The position numbers were made by a program, and so were the translations under genes. Of a DNA stretch of 64,000 nt, positions 21,001-29,157 are shown piece by piece. Numbering within the stretch: position 1 is the first letter of the stretch; every line of letters starts with the position of its first letter. The notes below the pieces were generated by a model. The model had not been told where the DNA came from and ran no database searches. It saw only the letters and a list, made by a program, of their open reading frames with translations. The stretch is taken from NCBI GenBank assembly GCA_037043235.1, contig JAWRVZ010000235.1:443501-507500 (forward strand), in the 5' to 3' direction. Source of the stretch: Rhodeus uyekii. Taxonomy: Eukaryota > Chordata > Actinopteri > Cypriniformes > Acheilognathidae.

Positions 21001-23766
21001 TTTGATATGTCCTTTTGTCTTTATTTCTATTCAAATTTTTTGGGGAAAATCTTAGAACAGACATTATTTCAGTTCATTTTTGTTTTAATTAAGTTTAAAC
21101 TTTTCGAAATTTTATACTATATTAATGAAAACGATTTTGGTGACACTTTACAATAAGGTTTCATTTGTTAATTTCCTGTAGCTTAAACATTAGAGTATGG
21201 CACTTGCAACGCCAAGGTCATGGGTTCGATTCCCAAGTAAAGCAAGAACTGATTAGAATGTCAATGTGTTTCTTGAATGCAATGCACGTCGCTTTGGATA
21301 AAAGCGTCTGATAAATGCAGAAATGTAAATGTTAACATGAACTAAAACTGAACAATACAAGTTAATCTCAGCATTTACTAATGCATTTTAAAGATCAAAC
21401 GTTAAGTGTCAGAATTAGTTAATGCACAACTAACACAAACATGAATCTTTTTAATAATTAACATTAATAAAGGATAAACGCTGTAAAAATACATGTTAGA
21501 TAATACATTAACAAATTAGACAATTGGTTCCTTAATTTTAAAGGGACAGTTCACCCAAAAATGAAAATCTTGTCATCATGTCGCTCCAAACCCGTAAGAC
21601 CTTTGTTCATTAACGGAACACAAATTAAGATTTATTTTCTAAAGTAATTAGACTGCAACACCGTTACCACTTTCAATGCCCGGAAAGGAACTAAAGACAT
21701 CGTTAAAATGTTCCATATGACTTTAGTGATTCAACCTTACTATTATAAAGCAATGAGAATACAACGACTTTATTCAACCATTTCTTCTCTTGATTTTGTC
21801 TCTAGAACAGGTATTGACAATGTCATGAACAGCACTAGATGCTGACACAGAAATTGTTGAATTAAGTTGTTTTTTTCACACACAATAAGTATTCAATTAG
21901 CTATCAATAATCTGAATATTCATGAGATGCAGTTTTGAAAACAAGTACTTGTTAAAAACTCAGTCAAAAGATCAATAGAGCTGAAAACGACCCAAAAGCA
22001 ATCACTGTTGCTATGACAGCATGACAAAGAGGCTAAAATGACACGCGTAATTAAGAGAGACAGATACTCGAGAGAGACGGATGCGAGGAGAGAGCTCATA
22101 ATCCCAAACTTTTGATGTCTTGACATCAAAGCGAGTGACGCTTTTGTTCCGCAGAAGAGACTAAAACGACAAAACCAGCATCACACAGTCTGCCCTCGTC
22201 AGAAAAACTAACAAAAACCTACAGGCTTCAGTCGCAGTTGACCGTTTTGGTTCTCCAGGACGCCGTGGTTCCTCGACACCCTTTTATCATTCACCTGGAG
22301 AAGGAAAAAAGACAAAGAGAAACAGAAAAAATTGTAAATTATTAATTATAATTATAATATTAATAATATAATAATTAATATTAATATAATTATATTATTA
22401 TTTTATATTTATTAATTATATGATATTATTATAAATTATAATTACTAATTTTATTATAATTATTAATTATTATTAAATGCATTGTTTAAAAAAAATGTAT
22501 CATGGTTTCCACAGAAATATAATATTTTATTTTATTTAAGGGCACCTTACAAGACACTCAAGGACACCTCACAGCAGATAAAAACAATAATTTACAAACA
22601 AGGGAAAATAATTATAAGAATAAAAAAATATGAAGCAGCACAACTGTTTTTAACATTGATAATAATCGTAAATTTTTCTCATCATATCAGATTTGTGAAG
22701 GATCATGTGACACTGAAGACTGGAGAATTGATTCTGTAACAAATTTATTGTTTTCACAATAATACAGTTTTTTTTTCCTGTATATTTGATCAAATATGGT
22801 GAATATGGGTGACTTCTAAATTAACAAACATTTTAAATCTCTTTCTGACCTGAAACTTTTCAACAGTCTTATCATATTTAATAATGAAACCGGAAGAGAT
22901 TGTTTTAAACGTGTTTAAATGCTAAAGGTCATGAACTTTAAGGTGAAGACGTGCGTATAGCACGCAAACAAAATGGATTTGAATGGGTCTTCAAAACAGA
23001 AACTATGCTTTACAGCTGTTGTCAGGACTTCTGAGGTTTGTTAATACAATGAAGAATGCAGTTCATGACCAATCCATGAGAGATTTAACCTCAATCCCCC
23101 GGTTTCACAGACCAGGCTTAAGTCTAGTCCAGACTAAAATGCATGTTCGAGCTGTTTTAACCGAAAGCAACTTGCACAGATATATCTTAAAATTGTCATT
23201 GTTTTGTCTCAAGATTTACAAAAGCTTCTTCAACACCCTAATTGATCTCCGGCTTAATCTAAACCCAGTCTGTGAAACCAGGCCAATACCTGCTATTCCT
23301 AACCCTCAGATATAAGAGATTGAGTGCCATCTTCAGGACTTAGATTGTCATTACTACAAAAATAAAAGCATGAAACTACCACACTAAAACATTCAACAGG
23401 CCAAAATATACCACCTACATAATCTCACTGCATTTGATGCAAAAACATGCAACCTTTACATAAAGACAGTCTCTTTTCCTTGGGTCATTCCTCTCCATGC
23501 CTATTGAGCTTATATTAAAACTACATTTCAGTAAAAGCACACACAGCAGACTAAAGTGTATTAATCATAGCTTGATCATTTGCACACTGTACAAGGTTGC
23601 ATAGCATGTTTTCTAATGTAATATTAAGATATATTTGTGCAAATACACTGCACTTTAGTAATGGCTCACTTACTCCTAGAAATGGTCCTCTCCCCAAAAC
23701 AATTTCTCCATAGGGAAGCTCTACAGGACTGCCACCGTCCACCTGCTCCAGCTCAAAGCCTGGCAT
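8883..23766 (-). CDS. aplf: APLF, aprataxin and PNK-like factor
   Basis: APLF acts in nuclear non-homologous end joining. It binds phosphorylated XRCC1/XRCC4 through an FHA domain, Ku through a short motif, poly(ADP-ribose) through PBZ zinc fingers, and histones through an acidic tail. Ten exons join in frame on the minus strand: 23674-23766, 22223-22294, 20589-20749, 18623-18794, 17707-17806, 15009-15169, 13528-13766, 12786-12908, 11641-11687, 8883-9067, giving 450 aa (about 510 in human). The FHA domain spans about residues 5-105, with GRGPFLG, the KRVSRNH phosphopeptide-binding loop and NPCF. A Ku-binding motif KKRILPAWMM lies at about 179-188. PBZ fingers are at 325-344 and 366-385. The acidic tail ends LQKEAKAFLGRK. 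The start ATG at 23766 gives MPGFELEQVDGG, as in mammals. All junctions are GT-AG. Exon boundaries were read by eye. Confidence 0.93.
9068..11640. other. aplf intron 9
   Basis: A 2.6-kb AT-rich intron. The only clear content is the Tigger-like MITE at 9642-10086; the two opposing ORFs of about 150 aa across it are products of its inverted ends, not genes. Short TG-rich runs occur near 10862. Confidence 0.6.
9642..10086. mobile_element. Tigger/pogo-like MITE, family A, complete
   Basis: The 445-bp element starts CAGTAATACCTTGAGATAT and its other end, reverse-complemented, starts CAGTAATACCTTGAGATAC. That gives at least 18 identical terminal bases, followed by further TCTCAAAT/GAGATACGAG repeats. 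It is flanked by TA on both sides (9640-9641 and 10087-10088), the target expected for Tc1/mariner-superfamily elements. No transposase remains. Confidence 0.8.
11641..11687 (-). CDS. aplf: aplf exon 9: second half of PBZ finger 2
   Basis: This 47-bp exon encodes KNLLHKKEYKHTKSP, supplying the two His ligands (His379, His385) of the second PBZ finger. Acceptor ATTTCAG and donor CAC/gtgagt. It is too short to stand out alone, but phase 2 in and phase 1 out match its neighbours. Confidence 0.88.
12501..12598 (-). repeat. GTTCACC-family MITE fragment
   Basis: The right end of the family is seen on the plus strand: GAGTAAATGATGACAGAATT, then TTTTTAGGTGAACTATCCCT and TTAAGA. It lies in aplf intron 8. 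Confidence 0.65.
12786..12908 (-). CDS. aplf: aplf exon 8: end of PBZ1, start of PBZ2
   Basis: Encodes KNPLHFQECSHPGDSDYE (His ligands of finger 1), then a seven-Glu run and DADDD, then PECPYGSHCY (Cys ligands of finger 2). Both ends have the same intron phase (2), so the exon is symmetrical and could be duplicated or skipped in frame. Confidence 0.92.
13528..13766 (-). CDS. aplf: aplf exon 7: linker and Cys half of PBZ1
   Basis: Encodes a hydrophilic linker starting EDAASPESSRVRTVPDGE, rich in Asp/Ser/Gln, and ends TPCAYGSSCY with the two Cys ligands of finger 1 (Cys325, Cys331). Acceptor CTGACAG, donor CTACAG/gtacac splitting the Arg codon. Confidence 0.9.
14010..14971. mobile_element. Tigger-like element, family A, left end missing
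   Basis: It starts inside a TTTGCTTTGAGATGCGAG block and ends with GGATTATGCTCGTATCTCAA and GGCATTACTG/TA, the family A right end. The left inverted repeat is lost. It contains the GCCGACGCTAGTGGAGCA block, found also in the other copies, but no intact transposase. It lies in aplf intron 6. Confidence 0.65.
15009..15169 (-). CDS. aplf: aplf exon 6: basic/acidic linker
   Basis: Encodes RGTPTKAKRVATPKRARATQ, then LSSEEEELKEEVPKRKTRR and a KKSDSEDESVPL end, low-complexity charged linker between the Ku motif and the fingers. The acceptor is a tandem NAGNAG (TGCAGCAG), so the exon may start at 15169 or 15166 with one residue difference. The donor gtatct is weaker than in other exons, so the 3' limit is the least certain. 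Confidence 0.75.
15625..15715 (+). repeat. CAAAAGTTTGGGG dispersed repeat, left end
   Basis: TACTGCCGTTCAAAAGTTTG, then AATACTTTTATTCATCAAGG and ATTTAATTGATCAAAGG match the start of a long fish repeat whose other parts occur at 18265-18545, 22478-22880, 36930-37075 and 61180-61230. Confidence 0.65.
17049..17096 (-). repeat. SINE tail fragment, copy 3
   Basis: Only the tail of the SINE survives on the plus strand as TTTACATTCATGCATTTATC followed by AGATGCTTTTATCCAAAGC. The tRNA-like head is absent. Confidence 0.6.
17707..17806 (-). CDS. aplf: aplf exon 5: Ku-binding motif
   Basis: Encodes VPRKRQHDDLPQKKRILPAW MM... The block KKRILPAWMM is close to the RKRILPTWML Ku-binding motif of human APLF, which recruits it to Ku-bound ends. 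Acceptor TTTTCAAG, donor AAAG/gtactg, phase 0 to 1. Confidence 0.9.
18265..18545 (+). repeat. CAAAAGTTTGGGG dispersed repeat, internal part
   Basis: Contains TTTTATTCAGCAAGGATG, AAAAGTGACAGTAAAGACAT, CTTTTGAACTTTCTAACCAT, AAAGAATCCTGAAAAACAAG and GAAGCAGCACAACTGTTTCC in the order expected for this family. In aplf intron 4. Confidence 0.7.
18623..18794 (-). CDS. aplf: aplf exon 4: linker after FHA
   Basis: Encodes NSQAFEEEMVMERCSTAPAE, DAATLEAGSCAPASPSATHT and GHKAAGASSHTLCSSTE, a low-conservation linker. It is accepted because acceptor TTCACAG and donor GAG/gtgtgt keep frame with exons 3 and 5 (phase 2 in, 0 out). Sequence conservation alone would not identify it. Confidence 0.78.
18816..18930 (+). 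mobile_element. CCATATTGTGCTCTTTTCC element, left-end fragment
   Basis: It shares TTGTGCTCTTTTCCAAA, TTTTGTCTCTACTAGAA and TTCATGCTTGAATGTTCA with the fuller copy at 19304-19787. Only the left end is present, starting 22 bp upstream of aplf exon 4 (minus-strand sense). Confidence 0.6.
19304..19787 (+). mobile_element. Non-autonomous DNA transposon, internally deleted
   Basis: The left end CCATTGTGCTCTTTTCC and the right end AAAAGCACAATAGGGC are imperfect inverted repeats. The interior has CTCTGATTGGTC, GTGATTGGTCAACTGC and AAATGTCACGTCCCTTACCA blocks that I recall from a common cyprinid element. No transposase frame is intact. Confidence 0.6.
20589..20749 (-). CDS. aplf: aplf exon 3: C-terminal FHA
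   Basis: Encodes THLNPCFIQMSVAASPQPLE, KDQWHCLKEGDIFSLMPGKY and IYRVRVTEEDQTL, aligning with the HTNPCFYQ...LNPGDSFSLLVDKYIFRI part of mammalian FHA. Acceptor CTCTAG, donor CTCAG/gtgatt. Confidence 0.93.
21139..21500 (+). mobile_element. DNA transposon interrupted by a SINE
   Basis: GGTGACACTTTACAATAAGG and TTTCATTTGTTAA (21139-21171) resume after the SINE as TGTTAACATGAACTAAAACT and TAGTTAATGCACAACTAACA. This order matches a familiar fish repeat, so the SINE (21176-21330) probably inserted into it. In aplf intron 2. Confidence 0.6.
21176..21330 (+). repeat. tRNA-headed SINE, copy 4
   Basis: Head CACTTGCAACGCCAAGGTCA, B box GGGTTCGATTCCC, then a body containing CTGATTAGAATGTCAATGTG and the tail GCGTCTGATAAATGCAG. 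Nearly identical to copy 5, including 130 bp beyond its 3' end. Confidence 0.85.
21539..21640 (+). repeat. GTTCACC-family MITE fragment
   Basis: AAAGGGACAGTTCACCCAAA, then AATGAAAATCTTGTCATCAT and CTCCAAACCCGTAAGACC match the left part of the family. No right end. Confidence 0.7.
22223..22294 (-). CDS. aplf: aplf exon 2: FHA phosphopeptide loop
   Basis: A 72-bp exon encoding VNDKRVSRNHGVLENQNGQL RLKP. KRVSRNH carries the Arg, Ser and His residues that contact phosphothreonine in FHA domains. Acceptor TCTCCAG, donor CCT/gtaggt, phase 0 at both ends. Confidence 0.93.
22330..22485. repeat. AT-only low-complexity tract
   Basis: About 150 bp of almost pure A/T with repeated TAATTATAAT and ATTATTATT patterns in aplf intron 1. 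Highly foldable; no coding content. Confidence 0.8.
22478..22880 (+). repeat. CAAAAGTTTGGGG dispersed repeat, right part
   Basis: ATGTATCATGGTTTCCACAG, GAAGCAGCACAACTGTTTTT, GAAGGATCATGTGACACTGA and AAACTTTTCAACAGT follow the family order. An unrelated stretch (CTTACAAGACACTCAAGG) interrupts it. Confidence 0.65.
23097..23282 (+). repeat. MITE with GGTTTCACAGAC ends
   Basis: Starts CCGGTTTCACAGACCAGGCT and ends CAGTCTGTGAAACCAGG, a clear inverted repeat. The interior TTAAGTCTAGTCCAGACTAA and TTTTGTCTCAAGATTTACA match a common fish element. In aplf intron 1; the 110-aa frame across it is not a gene. Confidence 0.75.
23674..23766 (-). CDS. aplf: aplf exon 1: start of FHA
   Basis: Encodes MPGFELEQVDGGSPVELPYG and EIVLGRGPFLG, the first beta strands of the FHA domain with the conserved GRGP. 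Donor GGA/gtaagt is strong. The ATG lacks an upstream in-frame competitor with homology. Confidence 0.93.
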
Positions 23767-24589
23767 CTGTGCATAAGAAGGTTCAATGTCTGCACTGTAA
23801 ATAATAAATAAAGTGCATGCACTTGCTGCTGTCCTTCTCAGTGCAAACCCTCCCACTATTAACTTAAGAAAGAATTACTCACGACTTAATCAGGTTGCGA
23901 AGATGAGTTCGTCAGTGCAGTGTAGTTGTGTTGTGCTGTTTTGTACGCAACCTAACTTTACTTGCAAAACAAACTCACTGTGTGTAAATGAACGATAATG
24001 AAGCACTTCCGGTGATCTCCAGCACTTGCGTGCGCTGCGTAAAGCACGTGCGTCGGGATCGATCCAAAGCTCTAGTTAGACAAAGGTGCGCATGTTTCGC
24101 AAGTGATATCTGTACCTATAATTCATATTTTGCGCAACAATAACGATGGATTAAAAGCTTCTTCTTGCGCATGCGCGGCACTAGACAACCCTCGCCCAGG
24201 CACCGCGCATGCTCAGTAAGAACTGGGCGAGGTTTGCCTAGTGACGTATCTGTCGTAAACAAACCTAGACGTTTAAATCCTCAGCTGGCGCTCGGTATGA
24301 CTCTTTACAAATAACACCGTTTTTTGTTGTTGTTAAATTTAATGTTTTTCGCAGTTATATAGATGCGACCGTTTCATGGTTGTTTTTAAAGTCTGTTGTA
24401 GCTGTCGGTTAGCTAGAATTATCAACGTTATTAATGCTGTTATTCACTAACGAGCAGATACTGCGACAGTTGAAATACACAATTACAATTCAGTTACACC
24501 TTCGTATGGTTTAAATAGTAATGTTTGCTTTATAAGTCAGTAGTTTTGTCTCATAATCAACGAGTTTGGAAACCGAAAGTGTTTTAGGG
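23767..24589. promoter_or_regulatory. Bidirectional promoter of aplf and fbxo48
   Basis: This 823-bp gap separates the two start codons, which point away from each other. Its central part (about 24000-24300) is GC-rich with several CpGs, against an AT-rich background. It contains an NRF1-like palindrome TGCGCATGCGC (24166-24176), a second GCGCATGC (24205-24212), a CRE-like TGACGTA (24242-24248) and a 20-bp inverted repeat (24180-24199 with 24223-24242). Transcription start sites cannot be placed exactly. Confidence 0.75.
24166..24176. promoter_or_regulatory. NRF1-like site
   Basis: TGCGCATGCGC matches the palindromic NRF1 consensus, common in CpG-rich bidirectional promoters of housekeeping genes. 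A partial second site, CGCGCATGC, lies 30 bp downstream. Confidence 0.6.
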
Positions 24590-25355
24590 ATGAATGTGCG
24601 CAAACGGAGCAAGAGCGCCCCCTTCCGGTCGGAGAGGGACTCGTTTGGGGGGCCCGGGGCCCAGGACTTCACAGAGACCCTGCCAACAGAGATGAGTGTG
24701 AGGATCTTCAGCGAGCTGGACGTCAGGAGCTTGTGCCGGGCCTCGCTCACCTGCAAACACTGGCACGGCATCATCGAGGGCAGCGATCACCTGTGGAGGA
24801 GCCACTGTCTGACGGCGCTGGCCGTGTGCCGGAGGGACAAGCATGACGGATGCTCCTGGAAGGTTTGTGTTAGTAATAATCTGTGCTGTTTGTTTAAAAG
24901 GCTTTGCTGTGGGTCAAACAGTGGAGAGTGGCGCTTGCAACGCCAAGGTCATGGGTTCGATTCCCAGGGAAAGCAAGAACTGATTAGAATGTCAATGTGT
25001 TTCTTGAATGCAATGCAAGTCGCTTTGGATAAAAGCGTCTGATAAATGCAGAAATGTAAATGTTAACATGAACTAAAACTGAACAATACAAGTTAATCTC
25101 AGCATTTACTAATGCATTTTAAAGATCAAACGTTAAGTGTCAGAATTAGTTCATGCACAACTAACACAAACATGAATCTTTCTTCTGTCGCAGGTTACGC
25201 TCGTGCGTAACTACAGGAAAGGCTGCGTAAAGAGGAGGTGGCTGAAGGGCCGGTACAGTAACATCCGATCTGCCGACGATCTCCCGCCCGACAGCATGTG
25301 TGTGCTGGACGTGGAGAGCTGGGGAGAGATACTGGAGGCAGAACTGGAGAGATAG
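24590..25355 (+). CDS. fbxo48: F-box only protein 48
   Basis: FBXO48 is a small F-box protein, a substrate adaptor for SKP1-CUL1 ubiquitin ligases; work in mammals links it to phosphorylated AMPK. Exons 24590-24862 and 25194-25355 (WK/VTL junction, donor gtttgt, acceptor TGTCGCAG) give 144 aa. The F-box is at about residues 30-72: LPTEMSVRIFSELDVRSLCR, then ASLTCKHWH and LWRSHC. The C-terminal half LVRNYRKGC, WLKGRYSNI and WGEILEAELER is conserved to human. The start ATG at 24590 gives MNVRKRSKSAPFRSERDSFG; an upstream TTG-led extension is not credible. Head to head with aplf. The 331-bp intron is mostly transposon sequence. Confidence 0.95.
24863..25193 (+). other. fbxo48 intron made mostly of repeat sequence
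   Basis: The only fbxo48 intron. A SINE (24906-25060) and 120 bp of transposon-derived flank (to about 25182) fill about 85% of it, leaving roughly 11 bp before the acceptor AG. Retention would add a SINE-encoded tail after SWK and a stop at 25042. Confidence 0.8.
24906..25060 (+). repeat. tRNA-headed SINE, copy 5
   Basis: Head GTCAAACAGTGGAGAGTGGC, B box GGGTTCGATTCCC, body CTGATTAGAATGTCAATGTG, tail GCGTCTGATAAATGCAG. The next 120 bp match the flank of copy 4. Confidence 0.88.
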
Positions 25356-26159
25356 AGATAAAGAGACTGTCGGGATCACACCGACTGACTGAAATATAGC
25401 AGATTTGCGTCTACAGAATAGAGAAATTTGACTGAAACACTTGCTGGATGATTTTATGGCATTCTTTATAATCAGTGTTGGTTATAGACTCATGAAAACA
25501 TGATAATATGGCTTTTTGAATGGAGAAAGATACAATTATGCTTTATAGGTTTCATCTGATGGACTCGTTTCAGAGAGAGAGAGAGATCTTTTCTTCGCTC
25601 TTTTTATACATCAACAAAATTGTGCACCTTTTGATTTTTGTTTTTAATCAGGGTTGCAAACAAGCACAAAGACTGCGACCGTCAGAATACAGATGGGGCT
25701 TTTGTTATGGAAAAATGTAGTTATTGAAATTTGCTTGAGACTGTATGGGAAATTAAGTTTTATTGGTTTCTTCTGATGGAGTTGTTTATTGCCCTTGTTA
25801 GCTTTTTCTATAGAGGAAGAAAATTGTGAACCTTTTGAAATTTAGATTTTTATTAATGTATTTGATGTTCAGAGACACTCTCAAAAGAGTTTTGCCTTAA
25901 ATCATGCAACTGTTATTTTATAAAATCGAATATGATCACGTGTCCCTTTGCTGTGCGTCTCTCTTCATCCCTGGTCTGCCGTTCTGTTTCCGCTGCAGAT
26001 TTCTTTATAACCGTTTGAAATGGAGATTTTGAAAGTAAATGAATGTTTTAAATATTCTCATGAGACAAATGATGTATTTAACTGCATCATGCAGAGCTAA
26101 ATTAACTTGTTAATATATGAGGGATGAATTTGTGATACACAGTTAATTATGAATGAGAG

Positions 26160-26199
<40 letters not shown>

Positions 26200-26654
26200 A
26201 ATGTGAGTGTTTGTGTGTGATTGTGTGAATGTGAGTGTTTGTGAGTGTGTGAATGTGAGTGTTTGTGTGTGTGTGAATGTGAGTGTTTGTGTGTGTGTGA
26301 ATGTGAGTGTTTGTGAGTGTGTGAATGTGAGTGTGTGTGTGTGTGTGTATGTGAGAGAGTGTAAGTGTGAGCATGAGTGTTTGTGTGTGAATGTGAGTGT
26401 GTGTGTGTGAGTGTGAGAGTGTTTTTGTGAGTGTTTGTGTGTAAGTGTGAGCATGAGTGTGTGAATGTGAGTGTTTGTGTGTGATTGTGAATGTGAATGT
26501 GAGTGAGTGATTGTGATTGTGAATATGAGTGTGTGTCTGTGAATGTGAGTTGTGTGTGTGTGTGTGTGTGTGAATGTGAGTGGTTTTGTGTGTGTGTGTG
26601 TGTGTGTGTGAATGTGAGTGGTTGTGTCTCTGTGTGTGTGTGAGAATGTGAGTG

Positions 26655-26702
<48 letters not shown>

Positions 26703-27168
26703 TGAGTGTGTGAATATGAGTGTTTGTGTGCCTAAAGCACTTCATCAATTGTTGAGGACACAAATGTTACAGCATCAGTAACAGCAACATGATTTCCAGT
26801 TTCAGCACTTTGGACAGGGACAGTTTCAATCGCGAGATTAACAGGGATGGACACAATGTGTTTAGGATCTAAATCTAATGCTTGATAAGCTATTTACGAT
26901 ATCTATAACTCCTACAATACTCGTATAGAAAATATAAAAACAATTGGTAGGGTAACGATGACTATATGCCTGCGTTATTGCTTCCTCAGCGCGAGAATAA
27001 CGCGCACTGGTGTATTAAACGAGCCTCATGCATAAGCATGGATGTGTGGCTGAAAGGGTGTGATGGTTGTGTGCGCGTCACAGCATCTCCCAACAGCTTC
27101 CTGGGACCATCCATCCGCCATCCCTTTAATGACAGGAGCCCTGGAAATACATCCGTGATCTCGCAACC
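25356..27168. other. fbxo48 3' flank and cnrip1 upstream region
   Basis: No gene is visible. plek, which lies between these genes in human, is absent. The first 800 bp are probably the fbxo48 3' UTR, with no canonical AATAAA that I could pin down. A 570-bp TG tract covers 26163-26731. From about 26950 CpG content rises and leads into the cnrip1 start, so the cnrip1 promoter is probably at 26950-27168. Confidence 0.6.
26163..26731. repeat. (TG)n-derived tract, 570 bp
   Basis: Imperfect TG repeats, interrupted by GTGAATGTGAGTGTT units in the first half and pure (TG)n runs near 26560, 26590 and 26670. The 206-aa His/Thr-rich frame on the minus strand is an artefact of the repeat. Confidence 0.95.
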
Positions 27169-28386
27169 ATGGCCGATGTTCCAGCGATCATCAACGTCGC
27201 GATTTCACTGAAAATCCAACCTAATGACGGACCGGTGTTTTATAAAGTGGACGGGACGAGGTTCGGCCAGAGCAGGACGATCAAAATGCTAACAGGATCG
27301 AAGTACAAAATCGAGGTGATCGTGAAACCGGGTAGCGCGGAGGCCATGTAAGTCGATTCAACGTGAAGACGAGACCGAATTAAGCGTGTAAAGCCTTTAT
27401 AAGCCATGCATCTGATTTATTGTTGCCTATAAATAGCTTTTAGGACTCGATGTTCTGTTGTAATATTGTAACGATGTCGTAAAAGGCACCTGCGCCTCTG
27501 TAAGAAAAGAATATATGTATGTATGTATGTATGTATATAGCCTATACGATATAAATAGACCGCTCATATGTGCATTAGTAGAGATTGTTTATTTGGGGTT
27601 TAGAAACGCCTTATGGCTGTTAAACTGAGCCGTGGGGTTGCAGTGCACGAGTCTGTCATGTTTTATTGAGAGAGGGAATGAGATCTTCACAGGCTGATGG
27701 TTTGACTCTGGTTTAAATGTGTTTTCAGCACAATGGGGATCGGTGGAAAGACCTTCCCGTTGGAGCAGCAGTCCAGAGATGATGAGCAGATCGTATACAA
27801 TGGCACCTATGACACTGAGGGTGTGCCGCACACCAAGAGTGGGGACAGACAGCCTGTGCAGGTCTCCATTGAGGTAACAGAACCAGCTGGGGGGAAATAC
27901 TGAAACTTGAGGAATTGGTACATGGCAGATTGCTCAGACTGGGGATTAGGGATTTGACTTCAACTGAACTGTTTTGGCTTGTGTGATGTCTTGAATAACT
28001 GAAAGCTTATTTGTGTGTGTGTGTGTGTGTGAATGTGAGTGTGTGCATGCGTGTGTATGTGTGTGTGTGAATGTGAGAGTGTGTGCATGCGTATGTGTGT
28101 GAGTGTGTGTGTGTGTGCGCGTGTGCATGTGTGTGTGTGAATGTGAGAGTGAGTGTGAAATTGAATGTGAATGTGAGAGTGTGTGTATGCGTGTGTGTGC
28201 GTTTGTAAGAGTGTGAGTGTACGTGTGGAAGTGTGTGCGTTTGTGAGTGTGTGTGTGTGTGTGTGTGAATGTGAGTATGTGTGAATGTGAGAGTGTGTGC
28301 ATGCGTATGAGTGTGTACGTGCACGTGTGTGTGTGTGAGTGTGCGTGTGTGAGTGAGTGTGCACGCTCATACGCGTGAGTGTTCGC

Positions 28387-28418
<32 letters not shown>

Positions 28419-29087
28419 ATGTGCGTGCATGTGTTTGCATGTGTGTGGCTTCTTTATGATTTGCAGGTGTACTTAACTTGAGTTACTTATTTGAAAACAT
28501 TAACTCAGATATTTTGTTGTACCGTATTTTCCCGCATGTAACCCACAGACGCAGATAATCCACACCCTCATATAGCCCAGTGGGTTTTAGGGTTTTGTGA
28601 TAAAAATCGCTGACATAACACGCACCCTTATATAACCCGCACCCATAGATTAATGAACTTTTTTGTGTAACTTCACATTTCGAATTTCGAATGTTGCTCG
28701 CATGACGTCAATTATCATAACTGTTCAGGCTTGGTACACAGTGCTTGTGCGCAAAATTCAAACAATAAAAAAACAAACAAAAGTCAGATTCAGAAGAAAA
28801 AGAAGAAGCAGTGTCTCCCGCTGTGCAGCAGCACGTCCCTTAAGAAGCGATTCTACAGGTGTTGATCATCGGATGAGATGAGAAGAGCCCGCCCTCATGG
28901 CAGCACAGCCAATCACGTCTTCCTGCATGATTGACAGGTCAGACAGCCTATCAGCGCCAGCTGTCAGAGTGACAGTACAAGTGCCAGAGACAACAACCCT
29001 CACAAGAGAGAAAAACAGAAAGAAAATAACGCAAAAAAAACTTACGTCCTTAGAGACGTAACAAATATATTGAAATATTATTACGTG

Positions 29088-29157
<70 letters not shown>

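Noticed and set aside
24930..24975. Possible tRNA gene (B box GGTTCGATTCC)
   Set aside because: The same tRNA-like head recurs at ten other sites attached to one SINE body; no cloverleaf acceptor stem follows.
24566..25042. Long fbxo48 frame reading into the intron from an upstream TTG
   Set aside because: The upstream part has no ATG and the downstream part is SINE sequence; the spliced product matches known FBXO48.
26143..26763. 206-aa and similar His/Thr-rich ORFs
   Set aside because: Translation of a TG/AC repeat; such frames are open by composition only. The same applies at 27946-28440.
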